From the NCBI RefSeq assembly GCF_964340395.1, contig NC_135566.1:19603297-19667296 (forward strand): 64,000 nucleotides of DNA, given 5' to 3'. The DNA comes from Glandiceps talaboti. Its lineage: Eukaryota; Hemichordata; Enteropneusta; Spengelidae. A program made the position numbers and the translations under genes. Each line of letters opens with the position of its first letter. Within the stretch, counting starts at the first letter, position 1. This document shows, piece by piece, positions 1 to 10,044 of the stretch. The notes beneath the pieces were generated by a model. The model saw only the letters and a list, made by a program, of their open reading frames with translations, was not told the origin of the DNA and did no database searches.

Positions 1-1
1 G

Positions 2-1429
2 AAAAAGAATCCATGGATTACAAAAGCAATCAAGAAATCAGTAAAAACAAAACATAAGCTGTTGTCAAAGGTAATCTCTAGTCAGCATAACCCAGATGTA
101 GTGTTACGTTATAAAACCTACAGGAACATTCTTACAAGTACAATAAGAAAAGCGAAACAGACTTATTATGCTGATTTATTCACTGTTAGTAAGGGTGCCA
201 GGTTGTGGAATGTAATTAATGACGTGTTAGGCAAGAAAAACTGTTCAGATAAAGTACCACCTACTCTAAAGGTGGATGCAAATAGTTCTACGCGTATTGT
301 ATCAGAACCAGCTGATGTTGTTGAGGAGTTCAACAAATATTTTGTTAGTGTAGGTCAAAGGTTGGCAAATAATATTCCGCCGACCAATTGTGATTTTTGG
401 CAAAATATGGGCTTACCTCAGTCATAACTGGTTCAAAAGCTACCTGTCAGGTCGCTCTCAGTTTGTCCAGCTAAACGGTCATATATCGGAAAAACGTTTT
501 AATCACTTTGGAGTACCCCAAGGCTCTGTACTAGGCCCGACTTTGTTTTTAATGTATATAAATGATCGTCCAAACTCGTCCTCTTTCTTTGATTTCCGTT
601 TGTTCGCAGACGATACCAATCTCTTTCATACCTATTCACAGGTTGGGGAAATTAATTTGGATCATGTTTCGGGTCAATTACACGAGGTTCAACGTTGGTG
701 CAATACAAACAAACTGACAATAAATAGTGAAAAATCAAATTTTATAGTATTTAGAGGGCGCAACAAGAAAGTAAATTTGATTGGTGATATCACATTACAA
801 GGCAAAAGCATCAAGGAGGAGGATGTTGTCACCTTTGTGGGAATTACATTAGACAAACATCTCTCTTGGTCCGACCACATCGAAAAGGTAAACAAGCTAA
901 TCAGAATAAAGTGTGGGATTTTGTATAGACTTAGACATATATTACCATTACACATTTTACTACTCTTGTACAACACATTCATACTCCCCCATATCAACTA
1001 TGGCCTTGAGGTTTGGGGTAACACTTATTCATCACATCTAAATCGTATATTAATGTCACAGAAAATGATTGTTAGAACATTTTGTTTAAATCTCCAACGA
1101 ATCACTCATCTCCTCTGTTTGCTCAGTTGAATATTCTAGATGTTTTTAAACAGCATAGATATTTGATAGGTTCCTTTATTTATGGCTTGATCCATCAACT
1201 ATCACCACACACTCTGTATGATTATTTTGAACCTTCACACCATAACTACAATACAAGACTCTGTTCATATAAAAATATTTACCCTCATTATGCCAGAACA
1301 AACTCAGGTCAGTTTTCTTTCTCCTTCTCAGGGGCAAAAATCTGGAATAGCATCCCTGTCAACATAAGATGTATCAATACGCTAAGCGAATTTAAGCGAT
1401 CTTATAAACAATTTCTTCTAGAAGAGTAA
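2..1429 (+). pseudogene. LINE reverse transcriptase, internally deleted and frameshifted
   Basis: Remnant of the ORF2 polyprotein of a non-LTR retrotransposon of the Jockey/CR1 type, which would encode endonuclease plus reverse transcriptase. The open frame enters from the left window edge with the linker motif NPWITKAI before the RT domain, and this frame stops at 427. The protein then resumes in another frame at about 425 with HNWFKSYLSGRSQF, GVPQGSVLGP (RT motif B) and LFADDTNLF (catalytic motif C). By comparison with intact relatives, roughly 190 residues including catalytic motif A are missing at the junction near 405-425. A second frameshift near 1080-1090 moves to the C-terminal domain, which ends at 1429 after the typical SGAKIWNSIP motif. 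With two frame breaks and a lost catalytic segment, the copy is dead. The family class rests on motif recognition; the exact clade is uncertain. Confidence 0.9.
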
Positions 1430-1680
1430 ATTAAACCACTGTACAATTTATTGTTACCGTATGTTCTTCATAAGTACTATGAACTCCGAGGTACTATGTA
1501 TTTCCTTTTGCTATATCACTTTGCTGTCAAACATTGTATATAACTATGGGAGGGGACAGGCTTGAATAGCTGTAAGCTAAATCCCGATTCCCCTATTTAC
1601 CCACGAAATAGTATTTTTGTATGTGTATCTGTAATGTTCATTTGTGCTTTTGGGTAAATAAAACACTATATATATATATT
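1430..1680 (+). mobile_element. LINE 3' UTR and microsatellite tail
   Basis: Non-coding sequence directly downstream of the LINE stop codon. It contains AATAAA near 1655 and runs into a short (TA)n tract at about 1668-1679, the kind of simple-repeat tail found on CR1/L2-type elements. No second target-site copy can be checked because the 5' end lies outside the window. Confidence 0.6.
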
Positions 1681-1731
1681 TGTATACTTGTCTCATGCAT
1701 ATTGTGTGTAGTGTACCACTAATTTGATGTA

Positions 1732-2263
1732 TATGTGATGAGGCAGCCATATCGGATTGTATTGCGACGAAAATGGATATGCACATGTATGTCATAGAAC
1801 ACTGTCCTAATACCAACTTTGAATGAGATCTGTTCAAGCATGTCTGAGTTATGGCTTTGGACATGGAAAATTCGCAAACAAAATGGCTGCAAGGAAGCCA
1901 CATTGGATTGTATCATGACAACAATGAATATGCACATGTATGTCATAGAACACTGTTCTAATACCAAATTTTAATGAGATCTGTTCAAGCATGTCTGAGT
2001 TATGGCTTTGGACAAGGAAATTCGCAAAATAAAATGGCTGCTGGGCGGCCATATTGGATCGTATCATGAAACAAATTGATGTGCATACATATGCCATAGT
2101 ATATGTTGCCCCTGTACCAAGTTTGAAAATAATCGGTCCAGGCATCTCCAAGAAACAGTTCTAGACAGACGGATGGACGGACAGATGCGGATGCATGCAT
2201 AGACGGATGCACAGTATGCAATCCATAAGTCCGTCCCGGACTTCATCCGACGGGGACTAAAAA
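1732..2263 (-). repeat. Dispersed repeat with 2.8 tandem units of about 150 bp
   Basis: Three successive copies (about 1740-1887, 1888-2039 and 2040-2160) share a CCATATTGGATTGTATCATG-like start, a TATGTCATAGAACACTGT centre and an end with GAGATCTGTTCAAGCATGTC. They are followed by a GACGGACGGACAG-type tract and, on the minus strand, the terminal motif TTTTAGTCCCCGTCGG. The same terminal motif precedes the (TCTG)n array near 14026, so this is a dispersed family that carries a tetranucleotide microsatellite. The open frames across it reflect repetition, not coding. Confidence 0.6.
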
Positions 2264-2266
2264 GTT

Positions 2267-2650
2267 ATATGTACTTTAGCTTGCCGAAGCTTGACAAAAT
2301 TACCTCAGAGGCTATGAATAACGTGAAAATTGCCTAAATAGAAACAAAAAACTGCCAGGGGGAAACCCCTTGAACTCCCATCACCCCAGAGGCCACTCAT
2401 TTGTTAAACCAACAATAAGAATCACCAAAATTGGCAAAAGAAACCTTCAAAAGCTTCTAGGGGGAGATCTCTAGGACCCCACAAGAGGTAGACATGTCCC
2501 TGTCTCAAATCAAAGTTCTTTCCCTCATCACTTACTGTCAAGATGCTATGAAACTTTATTTCAAAAATGTGTCAACCTTATGTAGTTGCTGTTTACATGT
2601 TAGAGCTGTCTTGTAAAGCTTGCAAATTATTGTCTGAAAGTGACTGAATA
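2267..2650 (+). repeat. Copy of the 46-47 kb / 54-55 kb repeat family
   Basis: Recognisably the same sequence as 46060-46750 on this strand and 54560-55150 on the opposite strand. Shared landmarks are TAGCTT..GAAGCTTG, CCAGAGGCCACTCAT, the CTTCTAGGGGGAGA block, and TACTGTCAAGATGCTAT followed by AAACTTTATTTCAAAAAT. No coding potential. It is cut off at 2650 by another repeat. Confidence 0.65.
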
Positions 2651-3040
2651 ACCATTCTTGAGATATAGCCTAATTACCAAAAACCATTAATTATGTAAAT
2701 TTCTCATTAATATTCTTGGGATATTTACCGAAACCTAATCAGTTCTTGTCACTACCCTACAGAACACAAGCAATAAATTTTGTTTGAATTGAGCCAGTCG
2801 TGTTTTAGAAAATGGTGATAAAGTCACACCACTTTAGACGACATTTCCTGACGAGAAACCATTTTTTTCTTTTTTGTGGCCAATCGACAATAAGCCAATA
2901 ACTTATTAAAAATAAAAGTTACATTAGTAATATTTTCAGGACAGGTGCACTTTCTTATCGCAAATGTGTGTACCAAGTTATAATGAATTTGAAGTGTGCA
3001 TTCTTGAGATATAGCCTAATTAATATTCCCGAGATTTTTT
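2650..3040 (-). repeat. Dispersed repeat B, minus-strand copy
   Basis: One of at least five copies of a non-coding family in this window (also 4171-4400, 15121-15885, 25143-25565 and 25915-26290). Landmarks are GAACTGATTAGGTTT, TTAATGGTTTTCGGTAATTA, CTATATCTCAAGAATGCA and the CACCTGTCCTGAAAATATT block. This copy runs directly into the broken GST-A exon 3, so its insertion or the accompanying deletion probably removed the 5' half of that gene. Confidence 0.6.
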
Positions 3041-4170
3041 TTTTTTGGATGGAAAAACACCAGAAGAGAAAGCAAGGTTTGTTTGTTTGTTTGTTTGTCA
3101 ACAAATATATGTTTGATCATTAATCAACCAGAAATGAGGAGATATGATAATAAAATTTGTGTTAAGATGATTTGACCTCTTTGCAGAAAATGAAAGAATT
3201 GTTCGATAGAAATAACAAATATATTTTCTTAAGTAAACTGCAACAATGATTAAATACAAGGAGGTGTATTTGATAGACTCTTCCACTTAAAATACTTGGA
3301 AAATAATCGTCAATTTTGAAGAATTTATACAAAAATGACACTGCGTGCCATTAAAATTATTTCAACCTGTTGGATTCTATTTCAGTTGTTAACCAATAGT
3401 TCATCTGGGTATTTGGTTGGAGATTGCCTAACCTATGCTGATATGACTTTGTTTGAGGCTTTACTCATGACCGAGGAGCATATTCCAGGTTCTTTGACAG
3501 AATTTCCCAAAGTGCAGGTATGGATTAAGTCGTTTTTTTCCTAAAATTGGGAAAATAAAAAATGCTGGATTTTTGTTGTTGTTTGGGTATACATTTTCCT
3601 GTGGCACATATATGATATAAAACTCATTATTATGTTCTACGTAACTAGGAGAAAGGTGCCTAATTCTTCCTTCATCAAAATTATCACCAAAAAAGAGAAA
3701 AAATATAGCATGAACATTTACTTTTGACTTGACAGTCTCAGAGTCGATCATTCTACCGATATCCATTAAGGAAACGGAGACGTTAATAGACAGTTTTAAA
3801 TTTGCCCTGGCCAGCATTGATACCACCAACCTAATGCTGCTGGGCCTCTGAAATGATAGTAAGAAATTCGGAGTATACCGTCTTGTTGTCGAGGAAATTG
3901 ACACTCTTTCATTTTCATATAGAGATGACATAGTATTCGGAGGCCATACTGAATTCTGCATTGGCTTAATTTTGATAACATTATATTTTGGCCTCTTTTC
4001 AAAAAATGTGTTCGATGATCCTGTTATCAGAGATGCCTTCACACTGTGAGCCGTCATCAATACCTAATGGTGCCTTTTTAGTCTGTGTCTTTCATCGCTT
4101 GTCAAACTGATTTTAACACTTTAATGCAACATTTGGCTTGCTAAAAGTGATGCAGACACTATGTTTTTAC

Positions 4171-4203
4171 CGTCCGTAAGGAAGGTTATATATTAGGGAT
4201 GAA

Positions 4204-4241
<38 letters not shown>

Positions 4242-4400
4242 CTGTATCACCATTTTTAAAAGAACGGCTGCATCAATTCAAACGAAATTTTTTAGACATG
4301 TTCCATAGGGTAATGGCAAGAACTGATTAGGTTTTCGTAAACATCCTATGAGTATTAATGAGCAATTTATGTAATTAATGGTTTTCGGTAATGTGCTTAG
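4171..4400 (+). repeat. Dispersed repeat B, plus-strand copy with (GT)n
   Basis: Begins at the palindrome-like TCCGTAAGGAAGG, runs into (GT)n at 4207-4240, then carries the family motifs TCAATTCAAACGAAATTTT, GAACTGATTAGGTTTT and TTAATGGTTTTCGGTAAT. It lies inside intron 5 of GST-A. The fixed order of CTTCC-TAAGGAAG end, microsatellite and body recurs at 15121 and 25143. Confidence 0.6.
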
Positions 4401-4639
4401 CCCATCACACACGTCGCATACGTGTGTGAAATTAAAGGCTGCCCTCAGCGGTTGTTAGCTGGTTAGTCATGCATGCAGTGTCGAGGTTATCATCACACGA
4501 CATTTGTGCCAATATATCTTGTCAGTGATATTCAAAGCATTGGGTAAGTAATCGTACAGCTTTGCATGTTTTGGTGATGACTTTTGTTTCAACTAAAATG
4601 TTAGATGGAGACTATTACGTTAGAATGCTAAAAATCACT

Positions 4640-5175
4640 GGCCATTTTCGGCACTCACGGGGGCTGGGGAGAAGTTCTGCACCTCCCCAGGGGGTACTCC
4701 CACCTATTGGGTATACGTATGTGCCGCCCTTTGGGGTAGGGATTTTTGCTCTTTGGTCTAACATGGGTACTGTCTTTTGAGAGCTAATGAGTCTAAAATG
4801 GGGTACACATTTCATAATTTTTTATTTTGTTAGGTCTAACATGGGGTTCTGGAAGGAGCTCCTTACTAAATTCTCGACGAGTTCAGGATTTTCCCTGCTA
4901 ATTCACTGGTTGAGATAGCATGCACACCCCAGAAACGCTTGGTCCTGGATATCGCATTGTTACATTAACTGCGCATGCGCAAAATTACACGAATCGTTCA
5001 ACCATGCATTGGACTAAAATGGGGTCTTCTAAAAAGTTGAACTGTCTAAAACAGGGTATTGGTTTTGGGTCGAAATTGGTCTAAAATGGGGTCTGGGGTT
5101 GACATCATTGGCCACACACCGCTATCAGACCTGGCCAGTGGTACCCCCCCCCCCCCTCCAGGACCTCCCCATGTG
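4640..5175 (+). repeat. Dispersed repeat C (GGGTATACGTATGTGCC family)
   Basis: Non-coding repeat with the motifs CCTATTGGGTATACGTATGT, several GGTCTAAAATGGGGT units and the end CAGACCTGGCCAGTGGTACC followed by poly-C. A shorter inverted copy sits at 20790-21000, in intron 1 of GST-C. It contains no credible ORF. Confidence 0.55.
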
Positions 5176-7221
5176 AGGCACGCCATTTTGATCTCTCAAA
5201 TCAAATACGTTTGCAATAGACTACTTTTAATTCATTACAATAGGAAGCGTTGCCATACGGCTGTAGTATAAGTAATAAATGTCATATAAAATCAAGGTAA
5301 GTTCATTATTTTCCAAGCTGGGTTGTTCTTTTACATGACGGATAACAGTAACATTACGTGTGATAAAGAAGAACAGTTGCTGTTTAGTCTACTGCGCTGT
5401 GTGTGACATCCTTTGCTTTCCGAAGTCCACACTGAGCTTGTCATCCAGATCAAAAATTTAGTAAGCAAGTCTTCAATTACCTCCAATATGCTAATAGTTG
5501 GTAGAGGTAGCATAGGTTGGGTCTGATTACCAGAACCAGATGTGTCCAAAAAAGCGTGTACTATACGGGCAGGTACTTTGCTAGAAATGTTGTACACCAC
5601 AAGCTACGCCATCTTACATTCTGAGTTATGGAAATTACTAATATTTAAATAACATAACATAAGTGTCTGTGTCCACTTTTTTACAGACCAAGCCACTGCC
5701 ATTACATGTCCTAAATTGGAAAAACCAACAGCTTACATACATTTTATAACAGGTAGGACATGCTTTTGACTGTTTTTGTAAGCAAGATTATCAATTTCTG
5801 GTCTCCATGCGCTACGGTAATTTTTATGCACACCATATTGTGGTAATTACATATACCATTGCCCTGCCATCCCCGATGTTCTTCTTTCTCATATCTGAAA
5901 TCGTGAACTCATATTCATAACTGGTAAAATATGTTCAAATTTTGTTTAAAAAAATAACTTTAAACAATAATTTTTATGTACAACACATTTTATTCTTCAT
6001 ATTTCATCTTCAAATGAGTGTACTGCAAATCTGATGCATTCTCAACCATCATGATCAAATCTTCTTTCATACCGGTATGTAACTGCATAGTGGAATACAC
6101 GATCAACTTTAATTCACTGCACATTATTTTTCTACATTGTCACCAACCTTTGGCAAACAATATCATATCAACCAAAATTTTGTTTAAATAACTGAAAAGG
6201 TTGTTCTCAAAACTGATAGCGATATTTATTATCTTTGAAAGCTGAGTTTCCATAACTATATGTAAGTACACAGATAGGTCATATTGCCCTAAAGGTTCAA
6301 TGACCAAAATCAATCAAATGAATATACATACATACATACATACATACATACATACATACATACATACATGCATGCATACATACATACATACATACATACA
6401 TACATACATACATACATACATACATACATACAAAATGATGCACACACATACACAATTTAGTTTGAGTAGAAAGTTGTTGGATGTCAAATTCTTACAACTT
6501 TCATATAATTGTTTCAACTTTTATTGAAATAAACAAAGAGTAACAATCCAAGATGCTTTGTTTCAAGCCATGATCTCAATATCTAACACTTCTTCTTTCT
6601 TTTTTGCTTTTCTTTTAGATATGTCATGGATTCGCCTTGACCAACTGAAGATATCCAGGTGGAGAGGAAGACAACTGCAACAGAAATTCCTACAGTCATT
6701 ATAACCCTTACAAACCAACACTTACATCCTCGCTGATACAACAGACATTCAAACACATTACAGTCATCAACTTTACCAACAAACACTAATATCAGAGTTA
6801 ATACACTTGTGCAACACTCACTCATATACTCACCAACCCTCAAACAAACACTAACATATTTACTCCAGAAAGAGAAATCCCACTGATGGGAATTAGTTGA
6901 GTCTGTTGTGAGCAATATAATCAACTGGTCAGATTCGAACAATCACAACAGAAAACAAAAACAAATGGATAATGACAACACTCAAAAATATTTACATCGT
7001 GTTCTTTACAGCAATGGGCAATTATCAATAATTGAGGAAAAATAACTAATTGCACATGGTCTGTTGTATTCCATCAAATCTCTGTAAGAACGAGAATGTC
7101 AAACCTTTGCCCTTTCGGAAGGCATTCAATTTAAATGGGTTATTTTTGAAATATAATGGAGTAGAATAGAAGGAGGAACCGTGTCTTTTATGTACTATAA
7201 TGTATCTTATATGATTGACAG
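5176..7221. other. Rest of GST-A intron 5, no gene seen
   Basis: AT-rich sequence without convincing coding potential. The only strong structure is a (CATA)n microsatellite at 6324-6432. The last part, about 7010-7140, is clearly similar to 15944-16080 in intron 4 of GST-B. Confidence 0.5.
6324..6432. repeat. (CATA)n microsatellite
   Basis: About 27 tetranucleotide units with one CATG interruption near 6370. The long Thr/His/Ile-rich frames across it on both strands are artefacts of the repeat. Confidence 0.95.
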
Positions 7222-7374
7222 GAATTTATGGAGAAGGTGTGTGCCTTACCACGCATCAAGGAATTCATGGATGGACCACAGAGGAAAGGGAAGAATACTC
7301 CGGAATACGTCAAACATGTGTTATCTCCTAACACATTAAGGTGTAGTAATATGCATAGCACATCTGGGTGGTAA

Positions 7375-8300
7375 AGTGTATGTTATTTAACCAATCTAAT
7401 ATTTCAATCAACACTTTTCATTTTCTCCCAACTATGTAGCATATCTATAGATTAATGTTGCGTGGAATGATATCATGCCGTATTGCTGCGACGAAACAGT
7501 ATCATCGATGTCAATTCACTGTGACCACACAGACTAGTGGTGATGTTATGAATTTGTAATCACTATGTTTGGGTTCAGACATGACACTGTTTATACATGT
7601 CGATAAACACCTAGTTAGAGAAATGAATATATTTTATAGCAATCGCTCATATGGGTGGCATGACAATAGGTACTAATATCGTATGTCTGGTGATGTCATT
7701 CAAGTTAAAGTTTAATGTCCTTTGTTTCATTTCCATGACACTCGTAATTATGTATATTGTTATCTTAGGAAGCTCATCTTCTATGCGTTACTTATTGTGA
7801 TTTAATTTTGTAACGACCATAGCGTCGCATATATATTTGAAGGACTTGGGGATTTGACCGCAGAGCTGGGAGCACCTGTCTCTCCTAGCTCTGGGCTTTA
7901 ATAAAGTCTAAGTTCCAGACACACTCCATATATGCATCGTCTCATATGCAGTTTATCGTTTTACTACAAGTCTTGTTGATCTGCCATAAAATCATGCATG
8001 GCCACACAATTTGAACACTTTTGGAACAGTAACTCATGATGTCATTGCACGGTGTCACCAATATCGTAACGTCATTCCATTGTAGTAATATTCCTAGAGA
8101 TAATGTAGTTGTATTTTGACTCAAAGCTATCGATAAGAACTGTCTATACTTTCGAAGAACTTCTTTTGAAATGAGTTGGTGGACAGAATAACATGTACCA
8201 TTCTTCATCAAGTGATATAATGACACATTTCCACATTCAAAATTCAAAAATTTGTCTTCTTTTTAGTTTGTCTTTTAGTCCCATCTACACTGTAAGACAA
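7375..8300 (+). repeat. GST-A 3' flank, duplicated downstream of GST-B
   Basis: Sequence after GST-A is similar to sequence after GST-B. About 7441-7540 matches 17664-17705 plus 18343-18405, and about 8005-8300 matches 18415-18905. Shared landmarks are ACCACACAGACTAGT, TATACTTTCGAAGAACT and TTGAAATGAGTTGGTGGACA. The duplication unit therefore includes gene and downstream flank. A stretch at about 7540-8000 is absent from the GST-B copy; it contains GGGCTTTAATAAAG with AATAAA at 7900-7905 next to a short hairpin, reminiscent of an LTR R/U5 region, but I could not find its ends. Confidence 0.65.
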
Positions 8301-8967
8301 AGAATATGTATTTTTTCGGGCAAGCCCTCACATGCGAACTTCGTTCGCTTATAGTTATAACATCGAAAGAAAGCCCGAACGTCTAGCAGCAAGACTATGC
8401 ATTGTGTTGCGTACACTACAAACTGTCTTCAGTAAGACGCAACCTGATTACGTTGGAGGAGAAGCCTACTACAGGGAACGCCTACGCGTTCAATTACTGG
8501 ACTTCTTGTTGATATTCAATGTTTGTTGATGTTTGTTGATATTCGATGTGTACATGTATGCCCCTGACAAGTAAGACGCAACCTGATTGGTTGTCTGTGT
8601 CTCACTGAGCAGAAATTCGTTTGAATGGGCGCCATCTCAGATGTAGAGGAGGCGATCAGGCTAAAAAATGTAAACATGTACCAAGAAGGTCAATTCAGGC
8701 AAAATAACGAAGGTAAAATAGCAATGAACGATTAGCCGACATCTACATCGGATTTTGATCAGATTGGTCATGTCGGTTACATCATGCAGCAACCATGTTC
8801 GTACAACGGTACATTTGCCGATGGTGTGATTTCTATATTCTAGTCTACCTGCCGTCACTGCGTACATGGATTGATTTGAATTTGGATTACTATATTACAT
8901 GTTATCCTACAGTAATTATCGTCAAATTGAACAAAATTATGTTTACTATATAGTTATTCTTACTTAC

Positions 8968-9195
8968 CGGTTGAAGTTACTGCTAACGAAGTGATCACTA
9001 CGGACTCTCAAGTATCCACTCTCAATTCCCGATGTTTTTATGTCCGCACGACATATATTTGAAAGCCACTTTTTCTGACGCTTTCGAGATATTTCTTTCC
9101 TCCTCTCACCTTCTTTTGTTCTAATCTTAGGTATCCGAAAAAACATCTCTATCTCCTCTGTTACCATACCCAATTATACAACAAAAGACTGGCAT
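8968..9195 (-). pseudogene. THAP-like zinc-finger exon, frameshifted
   Basis: On the minus strand an ATG at 9195 opens MPVFCCIIGYGNR, the usual start of a THAP DNA-binding domain (C2CH zinc finger). After about 13 codons the frame is lost. The rest of the domain continues one frame over with FFRIPKIRTKEGERRKEI, KWLSNICRADI and LRVRSDHFVS, ending at 8968 on an excellent splice donor CCG/GTAAGTAAG. Two expected zinc ligands look changed: the second Cys is Tyr (GYGN instead of GCGN) and the Cys of V-C-S-x-H-F is Arg. THAP proteins are sequence-specific DNA binders, and many belong to or derive from P-element-like transposases. No downstream exon was recognised. The frameshift and lost ligands suggest a broken gene or transposon relic; a sequencing error explains the shift less well, given the lost ligands. 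Confidence 0.6.
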
Positions 9196-9229
9196 CCTAG
9201 GAATGCGGAAGTCAGGATTACAAAATGTA

Positions 9230-9320
9230 AACAATTCGAATTTGACAGTCGTTCGCGCGGTTACGCTGTTGTCTGCCAAAATGGCGGCGTGTATTCATAT
9301 GTAAATTTGTGACGACATGT
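9230..9320 (-). promoter_or_regulatory. Possible promoter of the THAP-like exon
   Basis: A short CG-rich patch (TTCGCGCGGTTACG) with a YY1-like CCAAAATGGCGGC site at about 9277-9289 lies 80 to 100 bp upstream of the THAP-like ATG. Such sites are common near TATA-less start sites. No TATA box is visible. Weak inference. Confidence 0.25.
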
Positions 9321-9699
9321 ACAGTTATTTTTAGGACCAGACAGAGTCTGACAGACTATTACGTTGCATTATATAAGCTTACACTCGAATGTTATGTTAC
9401 AACATGACAAACTTTAACAGACACAGACAAACTGATAAAAGAGTCCCGGTGTTGTTTTTGTATCAATATTTGTCAGTTTGATAGTGATAAGAAGTAGACT
9501 TTTTTTCGTTCTGATCACAGGCGTTTCTATATAACTCATGCAATGGTCGTATATGTACAAATATTGCTTTCTAATACAGAGTCAAAATCATTTAATTTGT
9601 ATGTATACATATAATGGCAATGTTGATTAACGTTCAGTATATGCAAATGTCATGGGGAGGGTCATGTTTTACAAAATGGGACAAAGGGGAGGGTCATGT

Positions 9700-9859
9700 T
9701 TTTCTTAACAGACCATGTGTGATTTCCTCCGCCCCCCCCCCCCCATTGCAAATACTGAAGGCTCCCTAAAGGTGCGGCACAATCGTGTCACATTACTACT
9801 CACAAACGTTCAACATCAGCCACCTCTCGCTTCGACAGATTTCGCAAACTTTAACGACA
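9700..9859 (+). promoter_or_regulatory. GST-B 5' flank / leader
   Basis: Immediately upstream of the GST-B start codon lies a poly-C run (9732-9744) and then a C/A-rich stretch without ATG after 9780. It resembles a 5' UTR. I see no TATA box and no clear antioxidant response element, so promoter assignment is by position only. Confidence 0.3.
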
Positions 9860-9960
9860 ATGACGGCCGAACTGACGTATTTCAATGGACGTGGATTCGG
9901 AGAGTCTATCCGATTCATGCTGGCAGCTACAGGAACGAAGGTAACATTGAAATATATGTA

Positions 9961-10044
<84 letters not shown>

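Larger units (their letters stand above)
3048..7374 (+). pseudogene. Glutathione S-transferase copy A (alpha-like), truncated
   Basis: Relic of the first of three tandem GST genes. Visible parts are the last 29 bp of exon 3 (3048-3076, DGKTPEEKA), intact exon 5 (3386-3517, 44 codons, GYLVGDCLTYADMTLFEALL) and exon 6 (7222-7374, EFMEKVCALPRIKEF). Exons 1, 2 and 4 and most of exon 3 are absent: only 309 bp separate the exon 3 relic from exon 5, against 3.7 kb in GST-B. Joining exon 3 (phase 2) to exon 5 (phase 0) would shift the frame. Exon 6 also lacks about 8 bp near its end relative to GST-B, so its reading frame runs on to a novel tail ending in NMHSTSGW. Splice sites of exons 5 and 6 remain good (TTTCAG, CAG/GTATGG, GACAG). 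I call it a pseudogene; a chimeric transcript cannot be excluded. Confidence 0.85.

Noticed and set aside
1577-2246. Several overlapping minus-strand frames with similar peptides
   Set aside because: The similarity comes from a non-coding 150-bp tandem repeat; frames differ between units and are broken by stops.
2856-2872. CTGACGA directly followed by GAAAC, resembling a hammerhead core in repeat B
   Set aside because: There is no room for stem II between the two core strands, and the other copies show the same gap, so no hammerhead can form.
3461-4060. 199-codon minus-strand frame over GST-A exon 5 and intron 5
   Set aside because: It overlaps the antisense of a true exon and an intron that is homologous to GST-B intron 5, where the frame is not conserved.
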